Positions 1 to 7,990 of a stretch of DNA of 27,919 nucleotides are shown piece after piece. Origin of the DNA: an uncultured Oscillospiraceae bacterium. GTDB taxonomy: Bacteria > Bacillota > Clostridia > Oscillospirales > Oscillospiraceae. The stretch is from positions 1 to 27,919 of the forward strand of contig CAJUPU010000012.1 of assembly GCA_910588495.1 (NCBI GenBank), in the 5' to 3' direction. Under the pieces are notes generated by a model. The model saw nothing but the letters and a program-made list of their open reading frames with translations. It made no database searches and was not told where the DNA came from. How positions within the stretch are numbered: the first letter of the stretch is position 1; every line of letters starts with the position of its first letter. The position numbers and the translations under genes are program-made.

Positions 1-3
1 GAT

Positions 4-32
4 ATCTTACCACACGCTCCCGGGTTTGTCAA
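4..32 (-). promoter_or_regulatory. Sigma-A promoter firing off the left edge (distal of a tandem pair)
   Basis: On the minus strand TTGACA (27-32), a 17-nt spacer and TAAGAT (4-9) form a near-consensus sigma-A promoter. Transcription would begin outside the window, so the gene it drives is unknown. With the second promoter at 109-137 it forms a tandem pair, a layout common before rRNA or tRNA operons and other highly expressed genes. Confidence 0.75.
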
Positions 33-108
33 GACCTTTTTTCGACTCCCTCGAATGTTTCTTGACCCGCCCCGCTTCCGCAGGGCCCCTCGTGTCGAGC
101 GCTCAGTT

Positions 109-137
109 ATATTAGCAGATCTTGCCGCAAATGTCAA
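109..137 (-). promoter_or_regulatory. Sigma-A promoter firing left (upstream of the tandem pair)
   Basis: On the minus strand TTGACA (132-137), 17 nt and TAATAT (109-114) match the sigma-A consensus at ten of twelve or more positions. It lies about 105 bp upstream of the promoter at 4-32 and reads in the same direction. Confidence 0.75.
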
Positions 138-281
138 CCCCCTTTTTCAAGTTTTTTCGATCTTTTCTGCAAAGCCTTTTCCGGACGCCCGTCCCGCTCC
201 GATCCACCCTCCCTGCCCCAGGCGCTCCGCGCTTTTTTTACTTGCGCAACCGTCCCGCCTGTGTTACCCTAGACACATCTA

Positions 282-314
282 ATATATCATATCCTGTATA
301 TATCAATATCCTGT
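282..314 (+). repeat. Tandem direct repeat in the metA leader
   Basis: Two consecutive copies, ATATATCATATCCTGT (282-297) and ATATATCAATATCCTGT (298-314), differ by one inserted A. They lie directly upstream of the metA Shine-Dalgarno sequence in an AT-rich patch of otherwise GC-rich DNA. They could be a regulator half-site pair or a simple slippage duplication; the sequence does not decide. Confidence 0.6.
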
Positions 315-330
315 CCAAGGAGGTCTGACC

Positions 331-1263
331 ATGCCTATCCGCATCCCCGACTCCCTCCCCGCCACCGGCGTGCTGGAGAGCGAGAACATCTTTGTCATGA
401 CGGAGCGCCGCGCCCTGCACCAGGACATCCGCCCCTTGAACCTGCTCATCCTCAACCTGATGCCCACCAAGATCGTCACCGAGACCCAGCTGCTGCGCAA
501 GCTGTCCAACACCCCCCTTCAGGTCAACGTCCAGCTCCTCCAGACCAAGAGCCACACCCCCCAGAACACCGACGTGGCCCACCTCCAGTCCTTCTACACC
601 ACCTTCGACCAGGTGAGGGAGCAGCAGTTCGACGGCATGATCATCACCGGGGCCCCGGTGGAGAACCTGGAATTCGAGGCGGTGGACTACTGGGAGGAGC
701 TTTGCCAGATCATGGACTGGAGCCGCACCCACGTCCACTCCACCTTCCACATCTGCTGGGGGGCCCAGGCGGGGCTGTACCACCACTACGGCATCGACAA
801 GCACACCCTGCCCAAAAAGCTGTCCGGGGTGTTCGAGCACACCATCATCCGCAAGCGCTCCCCTCTGTTCCGGGGCTTCGACGACCGCTTCTGGGCCCCC
901 CACTCCCGGTACACCGAGGTGACCATGGAGCAGCTGCTGGAAAAGCCCGAGCTGGAGATCCTGGCCCTGTCCCACGAGGCGGGGGTGTTCGGGGTGAAGA
1001 GCTCGGACAACCGCCGGTTCTTCATCTTCGCCCACGCGGAGTACGACGACGACACTCTGGCCCAGGAGTATTTCCGGGACGTGAAGCGGGGGCTGGACCC
1101 GGACCTGCCCGCCCACTATTTCCCCGGCAATAACCCCAGCCTGACCCCCGTGGTCACCTGGCGCAGCGCCGGCCAGCTGCTGTACACCAACTGGCTGAAC
1201 TACTACGTCTACCAGACCACCCCCTACGACCCCAGCCAGATCTCTCTGGAGCCTCAGAGCTGA
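331..1263 (+). CDS. metA: Homoserine O-acetyltransferase (MetA family)
   Basis: Acylates the hydroxyl of L-homoserine with an acyl-CoA, the first committed step of methionine synthesis, in the cytoplasm. The 310-aa product is full length for MetA. The catalytic triad is visible: Cys142 in CWGAQA, His235 and Glu237 in AHAE. Residue 111 is Glu (GAPVEN), the residue reported in MetA proteins that use acetyl-CoA; succinyl-CoA enzymes such as that of E. coli have Gly there. I therefore infer an acetyltransferase despite the usual succinyltransferase label. The start is supported by AAGGAGG 8 nt upstream. The next gene starts 3 nt after the stop, so the two are probably co-transcribed. Confidence 0.95.
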   Translation: MPIRIPDSLPATGVLESENIFVMTERRALHQDIRPLNLLILNLMPTKIVTETQLLRKLSNTPLQVNVQLLQTKSHTPQNTDVAHLQSFYTTFDQVREQQFDGMIITGAPVENLEFEAVDYWEELCQIMDWSRTHVHSTFHICWGAQAGLYHHYGIDKHTLPKKLSGVFEHTIIRKRSPLFRGFDDRFWAPHSRYTEVTMEQLLEKPELEILALSHEAGVFGVKSSDNRRFFIFAHAEYDDDTLAQEYFRDVKRGLDPDLPAHYFPGNNPSLTPVVTWRSAGQLLYTNWLNYYVYQTTPYDPSQISLEPQS

Positions 1264-1266
1264 GCC

Positions 1267-2886
1267 ATGCTCCAGATCTCCAACATCAAGCTCCCTGTGG
1301 ACGGGGGGGAGGAGGACCTGCGCCGGAAAGCCGCCAAGGTCCTGGGCGTCCGGCCCGGGGCCATTTCGGCGCTGTCCCTCCACCGCCAGTCCATCGACGC
1401 CCGGCGGAAAACGGACGTCCACCTGGTGTGCACCGTCCGCGCCACATTAAATAAGGAAATGGAGGACGCCGTCCTCCGCCGCGCCCCCAAAGGGGTGTCC
1501 GCCGTGGCCGACGCGCCCTACGCCCTGCCCGCCCTGGGCCGGACCTCCTCCCTGCCCCCGGTGGTGGTGGGGATGGGCCCGGCGGGGCTGTTCGCCGCCC
1601 TCACCCTGGCCCGGGCGGGCCTGCGGCCCATCGTGCTGGAGCGGGGCCGTGACGTGGACGAGCGCACCGGGGACGTGGAGCACTTCTGGCGGACGGGCAT
1701 CCTGTCCACCACCTCCAACGTCCAGTTCGGCGAGGGGGGCGCGGGCACCTTCTCCGACGGCAAGCTGACCACCGGGGTGAACGACCCCCGGATCTCCCAC
1801 GTGTTCGACATTTTCGTGTCCCACGGGGCCCCGGCGGATATCAAATGGTCCCACAAGCCCCACATCGGCACCGACGTGCTGCGGGGGGTGGTGAAGTCCA
1901 TCCGGCGGGAGCTGCTGTCCCTGGGGGTGGACATCCGCTTCGAGCACCAGCTCTGGGCGCTCCATCAGGAGGGTGGGCGGCTGTCCGGCGTCACCGTCAT
2001 GACCGAGACCGGCCCCTACGATCTTCCCTGTGACGCGCTGGTGCTGGCCCCCGGCCACTCCGCCCGGGACACCTTCCAAATGTTATATGAGTCCGGCCTG
2101 CCCATGGAGCCCAAGAGCTTCGCCATCGGCGTGCGCATCGAGCACAGCCAGGAGGCGGTCAGCCGGGCCCAGTTCGGCGAGTTCTGGGACAAGCTCCCCG
2201 CCGCCGACTACAAGCTGGCCTGCCACCTGCCCTCGGGCCGGTCGGCGTTCACCTTCTGCGTGTGTCCCGGCGGGCAGGTGGTAGCCGCCGCCAGCGATCA
2301 TGGCCAGGTGGTCACCAACGGCATGTCCCTCCGGGCCCGGGACGGGGCCAACATCAACGGCGGCTTTCTGGTGGGGGTCAACCCGGCCGACTTCGGCGGG
2401 GAGGACCCTCTGGCCGGTGTCCGCTTCCAGGAGAAGTGGGAGCGGGCCGCCTGGGACCGGGGGCGCATGTTCGCCCCGCCGGACTTCGACCCCGTCCACC
2501 CGCCCTTCTTCGCCCCCGCCCAGCTTGTGGGGGACTTTCTGGCGGGCCGCATCTCCACAGGCCCCCGGTCCGTCCTGCCCACCTACCGCCCCGGCGTCAC
2601 CTGGGACACCATGGACGGCCTCCTCCCCGGCTATGTGCTGGACACGCTGAAAGAAGCCCTGCCCATTTTCCACCGGAAGCTCCAAGGCTTCGCCCACCCG
2701 GACGCGGTGCTCACCGGGGTGGAGACCCGCTCGTCCTCTCCGGTGCGGATCCTGCGGGACGCCTCCTTCCAGTCCCCCGCTCTCCCGGGGCTGTACCCCT
2801 GCGGGGAGGGGGCGGGCTACGCCGGGGGCATCACCTCCGCCGCGGTGGACGGGATCAAGGCGGCGGAGGCCGTCATTTTGGGCTGA
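1267..2886 (+). CDS. FAD-dependent oxidoreductase (COG2509-type dehydrogenase)
   Basis: A 539-aa flavoprotein of the uncharacterised FAD-dependent dehydrogenase family common in Clostridia. Residues 1-95 form a family-specific N-terminal region. The Rossmann dinucleotide motif GMGPAG is at 102-107 with the ribose-binding Glu in VLERG about 25 residues on. A second conserved block ends in GEGAGYAGGITSA near the C-terminus and should close the FAD site. The substrate is unknown. Its ATG lies 3 nt after the metA stop and a GGAG within the end of metA could serve as its binding site, so translation is probably coupled. There is no evidence that it acts in methionine synthesis beyond this linkage. 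The non-coding repeat region starts directly after its TGA. Confidence 0.85.
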   Translation: MLQISNIKLPVDGGEEDLRRKAAKVLGVRPGAISALSLHRQSIDARRKTDVHLVCTVRATLNKEMEDAVLRRAPKGVSAVADAPYALPALGRTSSLPPVVVGMGPAGLFAALTLARAGLRPIVLERGRDVDERTGDVEHFWRTGILSTTSNVQFGEGGAGTFSDGKLTTGVNDPRISHVFDIFVSHGAPADIKWSHKPHIGTDVLRGVVKSIRRELLSLGVDIRFEHQLWALHQEGGRLSGVTVMTETGPYDLPCDALVLAPGHSARDTFQMLYESGLPMEPKSFAIGVRIEHSQEAVSRAQFGEFWDKLPAADYKLACHLPSGRSAFTFCVCPGGQVVAAASDHGQVVTNGMSLRARDGANINGGFLVGVNPADFGGEDPLAGVRFQEKWERAAWDRGRMFAPPDFDPVHPPFFAPAQLVGDFLAGRISTGPRSVLPTYRPGVTWDTMDGLLPGYVLDTLKEALPIFHRKLQGFAHPDAVLTGVETRSSSPVRILRDASFQSPALPGLYPCGEGAGYAGGITSAAVDGIKAAEAVILG

Positions 2887-2932
2887 AGCGCTGCTCACGG
2901 CGCGCGGGCGGTCAGCTTCCTTGTCACGCTCG

Positions 2933-3057
2933 AATCGGCCGCGCGGCCAGGTCGCTTTCCCTCCGACTCGGGCTGGTGTCCGGGCCGCCTTGCGGCTATC
3001 CTCGCGCTCCTCGTTTCGGTCCATCCGCGCTGCTCACGACGGCTCCGCAACCTGTAG
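2933..3057 (+). repeat. Dispersed hairpin repeat, copy A
   Basis: Starts with the common left end GTCACGCT, continues with TTTCCCTCCGACTCGGGC, has a central hairpin (GCCGC at 2984-2988 paired with GCGGC at 2992-2996), and ends with the right arm TTTCGGTCCATCCGCGCTGC through GACGGCTCCGC. The last 40-odd bases are essentially identical to copy B, which follows without a gap. Confidence 0.85.
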
Positions 3058-3189
3058 TCGTGCTCCGCCTGCTCGCGACGCGCGGCTTCCCTCCGTCTCG
3101 GAGAAAACCCGTCCCCGCTGCGCGGCGACTGGGCTTTTCTCCTCGCTTCGGTCCATCCGCGCTGCTCACGACGGCTCCGCAACCTGTAG
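3058..3189 (+). repeat. Dispersed hairpin repeat, copy B
   Basis: Directly follows copy A in the same orientation. The left arm is CGCCTGCTCGCGACGCGCGG and the centre is a long hairpin closed by GAGAAAA (3101-3107) and TTTTCTC (3135-3141) with an inner CCGC-TGC-GCGG. The right arm matches copy A to the end (CAACCTGTAGT). The closing stem differs in sequence from that of other copies but stays paired. Confidence 0.85.
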
Positions 3190-3282
3190 TTTACCTCCCG
3201 CAACCCAAACGCAACAGCAAATTGGTGGCCTGAGCAGGTGTTCTTCCGTACACTGGGGGCACCTTGAAAGGAGGTCATCACC

Positions 3283-4161
3283 ATGACATTCGGTGAAAAT
3301 CTGCAATTTCTGCGCAAGCGCGCCAACATGACCCAGGAGGACCTGGCGGAGAAGATGGAGGTGTCCCGCCAGTCGGTGAGCAAGTGGGAGTCCAATTCCT
3401 CCTACCCGGAGACGGACGCCATCCTGCGCCTGTGCTCCCTGTTCCACTGCGATATGGACACCCTTCTGCGGGGCGACGTGTCCCGCCGCTTCGGCGAGGA
3501 CGCCTCTCTCTGGGACAAGCACATGAACGGCTTCGCCGCCGTCATGACCGCCGGGGTGGCCCTGGTGCTGCTGGGCGTCACCCTCATGCTGTTCGTGGGC
3601 GAGTTTTTCGGCTGGGAGATGACCGCCGGGGTGCTCTTTTTCCTGATCCTCACCGCCGCCGTCACCGTCTTCATCCTCTCCGGCATGGGCCACGACACCT
3701 TCCTGCGCCAGCATCCCGGCATCGGCCCCTGCTACACCAAGGAGGAGATGGACCGCTTCGAGCGCCGCTTCCCCGCCCTCATCGCCATCCCCATCGCCCT
3801 TCTGCTGCTGGGGCTCACCGCCATGATCCCCCTGGAGTCCCTGGCCCCCGCCCAGTTCAGTAAGGACCAGTGGGACGCCCTGTGTGGGACCCTGTTCCTG
3901 CTGTGCGTCACCGTCACCGCCTCCGCCCTCACCTGGGCGGGCATCCAGCACTCCAAATACGGCTTCCCCGAGGAGAAGATGACCCCCGCCCAGCGCCGGG
4001 TGGGCCGGATCTGGGGCGTGGGCATGGTGGCCGCCACGGCGCTGTATGTGGGCCTGGGCTACGGGCTGGACCTGTGGAAGCAGGCCGCCCCCATCATCTA
4101 CACCGTGGCCGCCCTGCTGTGCGCGGCCCTCACCATCCTGGTGAACAAAGACGACGAATGA
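3283..4161 (+). CDS. XRE-family regulator with C-terminal membrane domain
   Basis: A 292-aa protein. Residues 5-62 are a helix-turn-helix of the Cro/C1 type (TQEDLAEKMEVSRQSVSKWE is typical). From about residue 83 on there are about six hydrophobic segments (83-108, 113-136, 165-184, 200-220, 243-262, 267-287). It should therefore be a membrane-anchored DNA-binding protein. This architecture is common in Firmicutes, but its ligands and targets are mostly unknown. The start is supported by AAAGGAGG 9 nt upstream. The next gene begins 16 nt after its stop with its own strong binding site, so the two may form an operon. Confidence 0.85.
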   Translation: MTFGENLQFLRKRANMTQEDLAEKMEVSRQSVSKWESNSSYPETDAILRLCSLFHCDMDTLLRGDVSRRFGEDASLWDKHMNGFAAVMTAGVALVLLGVTLMLFVGEFFGWEMTAGVLFFLILTAAVTVFILSGMGHDTFLRQHPGIGPCYTKEEMDRFERRFPALIAIPIALLLLGLTAMIPLESLAPAQFSKDQWDALCGTLFLLCVTVTASALTWAGIQHSKYGFPEEKMTPAQRRVGRIWGVGMVAATALYVGLGYGLDLWKQAAPIIYTVAALLCAALTILVNKDDE

Positions 4162-4177
4162 CAAAGGAGGCCCCGCC

Positions 4178-5239
4178 ATGGTGGAGCGCCGCCCGGACTA
4201 TCACACAAGCTTCCACTGCCTGGGGGACGCCTGCCCGGACACCTGCTGCCGGGACTGGTCGGTGGTCCCCGATGAGGACGCCTTGGCGGACTACGCCGCC
4301 GCCCCCTCCCCCCTGCGGGAGCGCATCGCCCAAAATCTCGTCACCGATGAGGACGGCGACACCTGCTTCCGCCTGGACGAACAGGGGCTGTGCGCCCTTT
4401 TGACCCCCGACGGCCTGTGCGCCATCCAAAGGGACTGGGGGGAGGAACATCTCTGCGCCCACTGCGCCGCCTATCCCCGGTTCACCGAGGAGTTCGGCTG
4501 TCTCACCGAGACCGCCCTGGCCGTCTCCTGTCCCGAGGCCGCCCGGCTGCTTTTGGAGGCCCCCCGGTTCGCCCTTGTGGAAACGGACGACGGCAGAAAC
4601 GATCCGCCCTTCGACGGCGTGGACCCGGACCTGCTGGCGGGGCTGGAGCACAGCCGCGCCCAAGTTCTGGCCCTGCTGGACGGGGACAAAGGGACCATCT
4701 GGGAGAAGCTGAACGCCCTGCTGGGCCGGGCCAAGACCCTGGAAACCTCCCTATCCGCCGGGGACTTCCGCCGGGACTTCCCCTTCCCGCCCCCGCCTAT
4801 CCCCGGCCTCTTCCGGGCCTCCGCCGTCTGGCTTTTAGAGGTGCTGGCAGACCTGGACCCCCTGCGCCCGGACTGGCCCGAACTGTTGAAGGAGCGGGCC
4901 AAACAGCTCTCCGCCCTCGCGGAAGCGGACTACTCCGCCCTGCGCTCACGGTATGAGCGGGCCAACCCCCGCTGGGAGCGCCAATTGACCAATCTGGCCT
5001 GCTATTTCGTGTTCCGCCACTGGCACAAGGCGGTGAACGACGACGATATCTACGGCCGGGCCGCCTTCGTGTGCGCCGCCTGCTCTGTTTTGTACCACCT
5101 GGCCCTGTTCCAGCCGGGGGAAGAAATCACATTATGGTCCCGGTTCAGCCGGGAGGTGGAGCACGACGAGGACAACCTGGCCCAGCTGTTCTGGGCCCTG
5201 TCCGAGCCGGAGGCCCTGCCCCCGCCGCTCACATTTTGA
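4178..5239 (+). CDS. FliB/YkgJ-like Cys-rich protein (flagellin lysine N-methylase family)
   Basis: A 353-aa protein with an N-terminal Cys cluster: Cys14, Cys19, Cys23-Cys24, then Cys63, Cys72, Cys81, Cys93, Cys96, Cys108 and Cys118. This pattern is that of the zinc/iron-chelating YkgJ-type domain found in FliB, which methylates lysines of flagellin in Salmonella. The rest is helical-looking and hydrophobic in places, without membrane spans. In Clostridia many such genes stand away from flagellar loci, as here, so the substrate is open. The start ATG has AAAGGAGG 9 nt upstream. mtnA starts 17 nt after its stop, suggesting one transcript. Family is fairly sure; the specific function is not. 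Confidence 0.75.
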   Translation: MVERRPDYHTSFHCLGDACPDTCCRDWSVVPDEDALADYAAAPSPLRERIAQNLVTDEDGDTCFRLDEQGLCALLTPDGLCAIQRDWGEEHLCAHCAAYPRFTEEFGCLTETALAVSCPEAARLLLEAPRFALVETDDGRNDPPFDGVDPDLLAGLEHSRAQVLALLDGDKGTIWEKLNALLGRAKTLETSLSAGDFRRDFPFPPPPIPGLFRASAVWLLEVLADLDPLRPDWPELLKERAKQLSALAEADYSALRSRYERANPRWERQLTNLACYFVFRHWHKAVNDDDIYGRAAFVCAACSVLYHLALFQPGEEITLWSRFSREVEHDEDNLAQLFWALSEPEALPPPLTF

Positions 5240-5256
5240 GGAGAGGAGACGGTCCC

Positions 5257-6312
5257 ATGTCACGATACCTCAGCGACCACGTCCACCTGGGTGATGACCT
5301 CACCAGCGTGGTCATCCTGGACCAGACCCTGCTGCCCAACGAGGCAGCATACCTGACCCTCCGGGAGCCGGAGGAGATGTTCGAGGCCATCCAGGCCCTG
5401 CGGGTCCGGGGGGCCCCGGCCATCGGCATCTGCGCCGGGTACTGTCTGGCCGCCCTGGCGGAGCAGCGCAAAGACCTGCCCCCGGACCAGTTCCGGGCCG
5501 AACTCCACCGGCTGTCCGCCTATCTCAACTCCTCCCGGCCCACGGCGGTGAACCTGAGCTGGGCGCTGAACAGGCTGGGCAGGCTGGCCCACACCATGCC
5601 GGAGGCCGCCCCCGCCGCCGTGGCCGCCGCCCTGCGGGAGGAGGCCATCGCTATCCACAAAGAGGACATCGCCATGTGCCGGGCCATCTCGGAGCACGGC
5701 CTGACCCTCATCAAGGACGGGGACGGCATTTTGACCCACTGCAACGCCGGGCCGCTGGCCACCTCTCAATACGGCACCGCCCTGGGCCCCCTGCTGCTGG
5801 GGACGGAGCGGGGCATGAAGTTCCGGGTGTTCGCCGACGAGACCCGGCCCCTGCTCCAGGGGGCCCGGCTCACCGCCTACGAGCTGGACAAGGCGGGGGT
5901 GGACGTCACCCTGATCTGCGACAACATGGCCTCGATCGTGATGAAGAACGGCTGGATCGACGCCTGTTTCGTGGGCTGCGACCGGGTGGCCGCCAACGGC
6001 GACACCGCCAACAAGATCGGCACCAGCGGCGTGGCGATTCTGGCCAAACACTACGGCATCCCCTTCTACGTGCTGGGCCCCACCTCCACCATCGATCTGG
6101 CCTGTCCCGACGGGGACCACATCCAGATCGAGCTGCGCGACCCGGAGGAGATCCGCTCCAAATTCTACGCCCGGCCCATGGCCCCGGCGGGGGTGAAGTG
6201 CTACGACCCCGCCTTCGACGTGACCAGCCACGACCTGATCGCGGGCATCGTCACGGAAAAGGGCATCTGCCGCCCGCCCTATGGGCAGTCTCTGGCGGCG
6301 CTGTTCCCATGA
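5257..6312 (+). CDS. mtnA: S-methyl-5-thioribose-1-phosphate isomerase
   Basis: Isomerises methylthioribose-1-phosphate to methylthioribulose-1-phosphate, a step of methionine (methylthioadenosine) salvage, in the cytoplasm. The 351-aa product is of normal length and carries the family motifs RGAPAIG (51-57), SSRPTAVNL (92-100), the catalytic Cys162 in HCNAG and Asp242 in GCDRVAANGD. I chose ATG 5257, preceded by GAGGAGAGGAG, over an upstream in-frame ATG that lies within the preceding gene. No other mtn gene is in the window. It resembles eIF2B-alpha-type subunits in fold, but the active-site motifs favour MtnA. Confidence 0.93.
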   Translation: MSRYLSDHVHLGDDLTSVVILDQTLLPNEAAYLTLREPEEMFEAIQALRVRGAPAIGICAGYCLAALAEQRKDLPPDQFRAELHRLSAYLNSSRPTAVNLSWALNRLGRLAHTMPEAAPAAVAAALREEAIAIHKEDIAMCRAISEHGLTLIKDGDGILTHCNAGPLATSQYGTALGPLLLGTERGMKFRVFADETRPLLQGARLTAYELDKAGVDVTLICDNMASIVMKNGWIDACFVGCDRVAANGDTANKIGTSGVAILAKHYGIPFYVLGPTSTIDLACPDGDHIQIELRDPEEIRSKFYARPMAPAGVKCYDPAFDVTSHDLIAGIVTEKGICRPPYGQSLAALFP

Positions 6313-6319
6313 CGAAAAG

Positions 6320-6352
6320 GAGACCGGCGCGGCCTATGGCCGCGCCGGTCTC
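6320..6352. terminator. Bidirectional terminator between mtnA and the flavodiiron gene
   Basis: A perfect 15-bp stem, GAGACCGGCGCGGCC with loop TAT, lies between two convergent genes. On the minus strand it is followed by CTTTTC, so it is a better terminator for the flavodiiron gene than for mtnA. Confidence 0.8.
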
Positions 6353-6366
6353 GCTGTCCGTATCCC

Positions 6367-7533
6367 TCACAGGGCCTGGGCCATGGCCCGGGCCAGCTCC
6401 TCCATTTTTGCCCGGTCGGCGTCGCCGACGGCGGACTTGACGGAGATCTTGGGCTCCAGGATGGTCAGCCCCTTCATCCCCTCCAGCTCGCACAGCATGG
6501 CCCGCAGGGCGGTGGGGCCCCAGGAGCCGTTCTCCAGCAGGCCCACGGTCCGGTCCTTGAAGCCCTTGGACTTGAGCCGGGCCAGGAATTGGGCCATGGG
6601 CGGGAACACCCCGGCGTCGTAGCTGGCTGCGGCCAGCACCAGGCCGCTGTACCGGAAGGCCCCGGCCACCGCCTCCGCCCAGTCCCGGCGGGTCAGGTCC
6701 ATGGCCTCCGCCGCCAGCCCCTGGGCGCGGAGCATGTCCGCCAGCTCCAGCGCCGCCCGGGCGGTGTTGCCGTGGATGGAGGCGTAGGCCACCAGCACCC
6801 CCTTCTCCTCGGGGGCGTAGCTGCTCCACACGCCGTACTTCTCCAGGGCCAGCCCCAGGGCGTCCCCGGACAGGATGGGGCCGTGGAGGGGGCAGACGGC
6901 CTGGATGTCCAGCGCCGCCGCCTTTTTCAGCAGGGCCTGGACCTGGACGCCGTACTTGCCCACGATGTTGATATAGTACCGGCGCGCCTCGTCCACCCAG
7001 GGGGAATCGGGGTCGGTGTCCCCGAACCGGCCGAAGCCGTCGGCGGAGAACAGGGTCTTGGAGGCGCTCTCATAGGACACCATCACCTCCGGCCAGTGGA
7101 CCATGGGGGCCATGAGGAAGGTGAGCTTGTGCGCCCCCAGCTCCAAAACGTCCCCCTCCTTCACGGTGAGGGTGCGCCCTTCGAAGCTGCGGCCGGTGAA
7201 GGCCGCCAGCATGGGGAAGGTCTTGGCGTTGCCCACCAAAACCATGCCGGGAAATTTGTCCGCCAGGGCGGCGATGCTGCCGGCGTGGTCGGGCTCCATG
7301 TGGTGGATCGCCAGGTAGTCCGGGGCGCGGCCCGCCAGGGCCGTATCCAGGTTGGCCAGCCACTGCTGGGTCTTGCGGGGGTCCACCGTGTCCAGCACGG
7401 CGGTCTTTTCGTCCAGGATGAGGTAGGAGTTATAGCTCACGCCGCCGGGGACGGCGTACTGGCTCTCGAACAGGTCCAGCTCGCCGTCAAAGCAGCCCAC
7501 CGGCACGATGGCCGGGTCAAATTGGGATCGCAT
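6367..7533 (-). CDS. Flavodiiron protein (FprA-type A flavoprotein)
   Basis: A 388-aa, two-domain cytoplasmic enzyme that reduces O2 to water, and in some members NO to N2O, protecting anaerobes. The N-terminal metallo-beta-lactamase-like domain keeps all diiron ligands by motif: HHMEPDH, the His in MVHWPE, the Asp in FSADGFG and the His in PLHGPI. The C-terminal flavodoxin-like domain starts around residue 240 with the FMN phosphate loop ASIHGNT. No rubredoxin or flavin reductase extension is present, so electrons must come from a separate donor. I chose the start at 7533, with AAAGGA upstream, over an in-frame ATG 45 nt earlier. A promoter lies at 7587-7615. O2 versus NO preference cannot be read from sequence. 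Confidence 0.92.
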   Translation of the reverse strand: MRSQFDPAIVPVGCFDGELDLFESQYAVPGGVSYNSYLILDEKTAVLDTVDPRKTQQWLANLDTALAGRAPDYLAIHHMEPDHAGSIAALADKFPGMVLVGNAKTFPMLAAFTGRSFEGRTLTVKEGDVLELGAHKLTFLMAPMVHWPEVMVSYESASKTLFSADGFGRFGDTDPDSPWVDEARRYYINIVGKYGVQVQALLKKAAALDIQAVCPLHGPILSGDALGLALEKYGVWSSYAPEEKGVLVAYASIHGNTARAALELADMLRAQGLAAEAMDLTRRDWAEAVAGAFRYSGLVLAAASYDAGVFPPMAQFLARLKSKGFKDRTVGLLENGSWGPTALRAMLCELEGMKGLTILEPKISVKSAVGDADRAKMEELARAMAQAL

Positions 7534-7586
7534 GATAACAAGTCCTTTCTTTTGTGGGTCGGTGGTCTGTCGCTGCATCGCCCATC

Positions 7587-7615
7587 ATTTTACTATGGTT
7601 TTCCCCATCCGTCAA
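7587..7615 (-). promoter_or_regulatory. Promoter of the flavodiiron gene
   Basis: On the minus strand TTGACG (7610-7615), a 17-nt spacer and TAAAAT (7587-7592). The leader to the start codon is about 45 nt. It is back-to-back with the thrS promoter, the -35 boxes being about 20 bp apart. Confidence 0.8.
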
Positions 7616-7635
7616 GTTTTCCCTCCCGTTCAGTC

Positions 7636-7664
7636 TTGACAATTTCCCCTCCCGGTGATACACT
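7636..7664 (+). promoter_or_regulatory. Promoter of the thrS T-box transcript
   Basis: TTGACA (7636-7641), 17 nt and TACACT (7659-7664) on the plus strand. The predicted start near 7671 is just before the first paired base of T-box Stem I (7680). Confidence 0.85.
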
Positions 7665-7833
7665 GTCCCCTGTCAAAATGGCGATGACGGAGAAGCACCC
7701 GCGGCGCGGCGCACAGAGAGGGACCCGTTTGGTGGAAGGGCCCCGCGCACGGCGGCGGGCCGTACCGCTCCCGAGCCGCCCGGGACGACCGGGCCGGGAC
7801 CTCACCGTTATCAGAGGGCACGAGCGGCAAGTT

Positions 7834-7952
7834 GTCACGCTGCGCCCGCTCGCGACGCGCGGCTTCCCTGCGACTCGGGCTGGTGTCCGGGCCTTACGGC
7901 CCTCCCCTCGTCCTCGCTTCGGTCCATCCGCGCTGCTCGCGACGGCTCCGCG
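7834..7952 (+). repeat. Dispersed hairpin repeat, copy C, inside the T-box leader
   Basis: Shares the left arm GTCACGCTGCGCC...CGCGACGCGCGGCTTCCCT, a central hairpin (GGGCC 7889-7893 paired with GGCCC 7898-7902) and the right arm CTTCGGTCCATCCGCGCTGC through GACGGCTCCGCG with the other copies. It ends about 12 nt before the T-box sequence. Confidence 0.85.
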
Positions 7953-7990
7953 CTTCTTGCAAGCAGGGTGGAACCGTGGGACGTATTTCG

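Larger units (their letters stand above)
1..330. other. Intergenic region with outward promoters and metA leader
   Basis: No gene is supported here. The left half carries two consecutive minus-strand promoters that fire out of the window (4-32 and 109-137). The right half is the metA leader: a possible plus promoter (TTGCGC at 242-247, 17 nt, TACCCT at 265-270), an AT-rich tandem direct repeat at 282-314, and the metA ribosome binding site AAGGAGG just before 331. I looked for a SAM riboswitch core upstream of metA and saw none. Confidence 0.6.
2887..3282. other. Gene-less region holding two dispersed-repeat copies
   Basis: Almost all of this 396-bp gap is the dispersed repeat (2933-3057 and 3058-3189), plus a short right-arm-like piece at about 2889-2906 directly after the TGA of the oxidoreductase gene. 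ORFs crossing it are repeat-derived and Arg/Pro/Ser-rich and are not called. From 3190 to 3282 lies the leader of the next gene, ending in AAAGGAGG; I could not identify a convincing promoter there. Confidence 0.7.

Noticed and set aside
1..330. SAM riboswitch upstream of metA
   Set aside because: The conserved core and the terminator alternative were not seen; only an AT-rich direct repeat is present.
2895..3395. Arg-rich 166-aa minus-strand ORF over the repeats
   Set aside because: It overlaps the XRE gene start and consists of repeat sequence translated in one frame.
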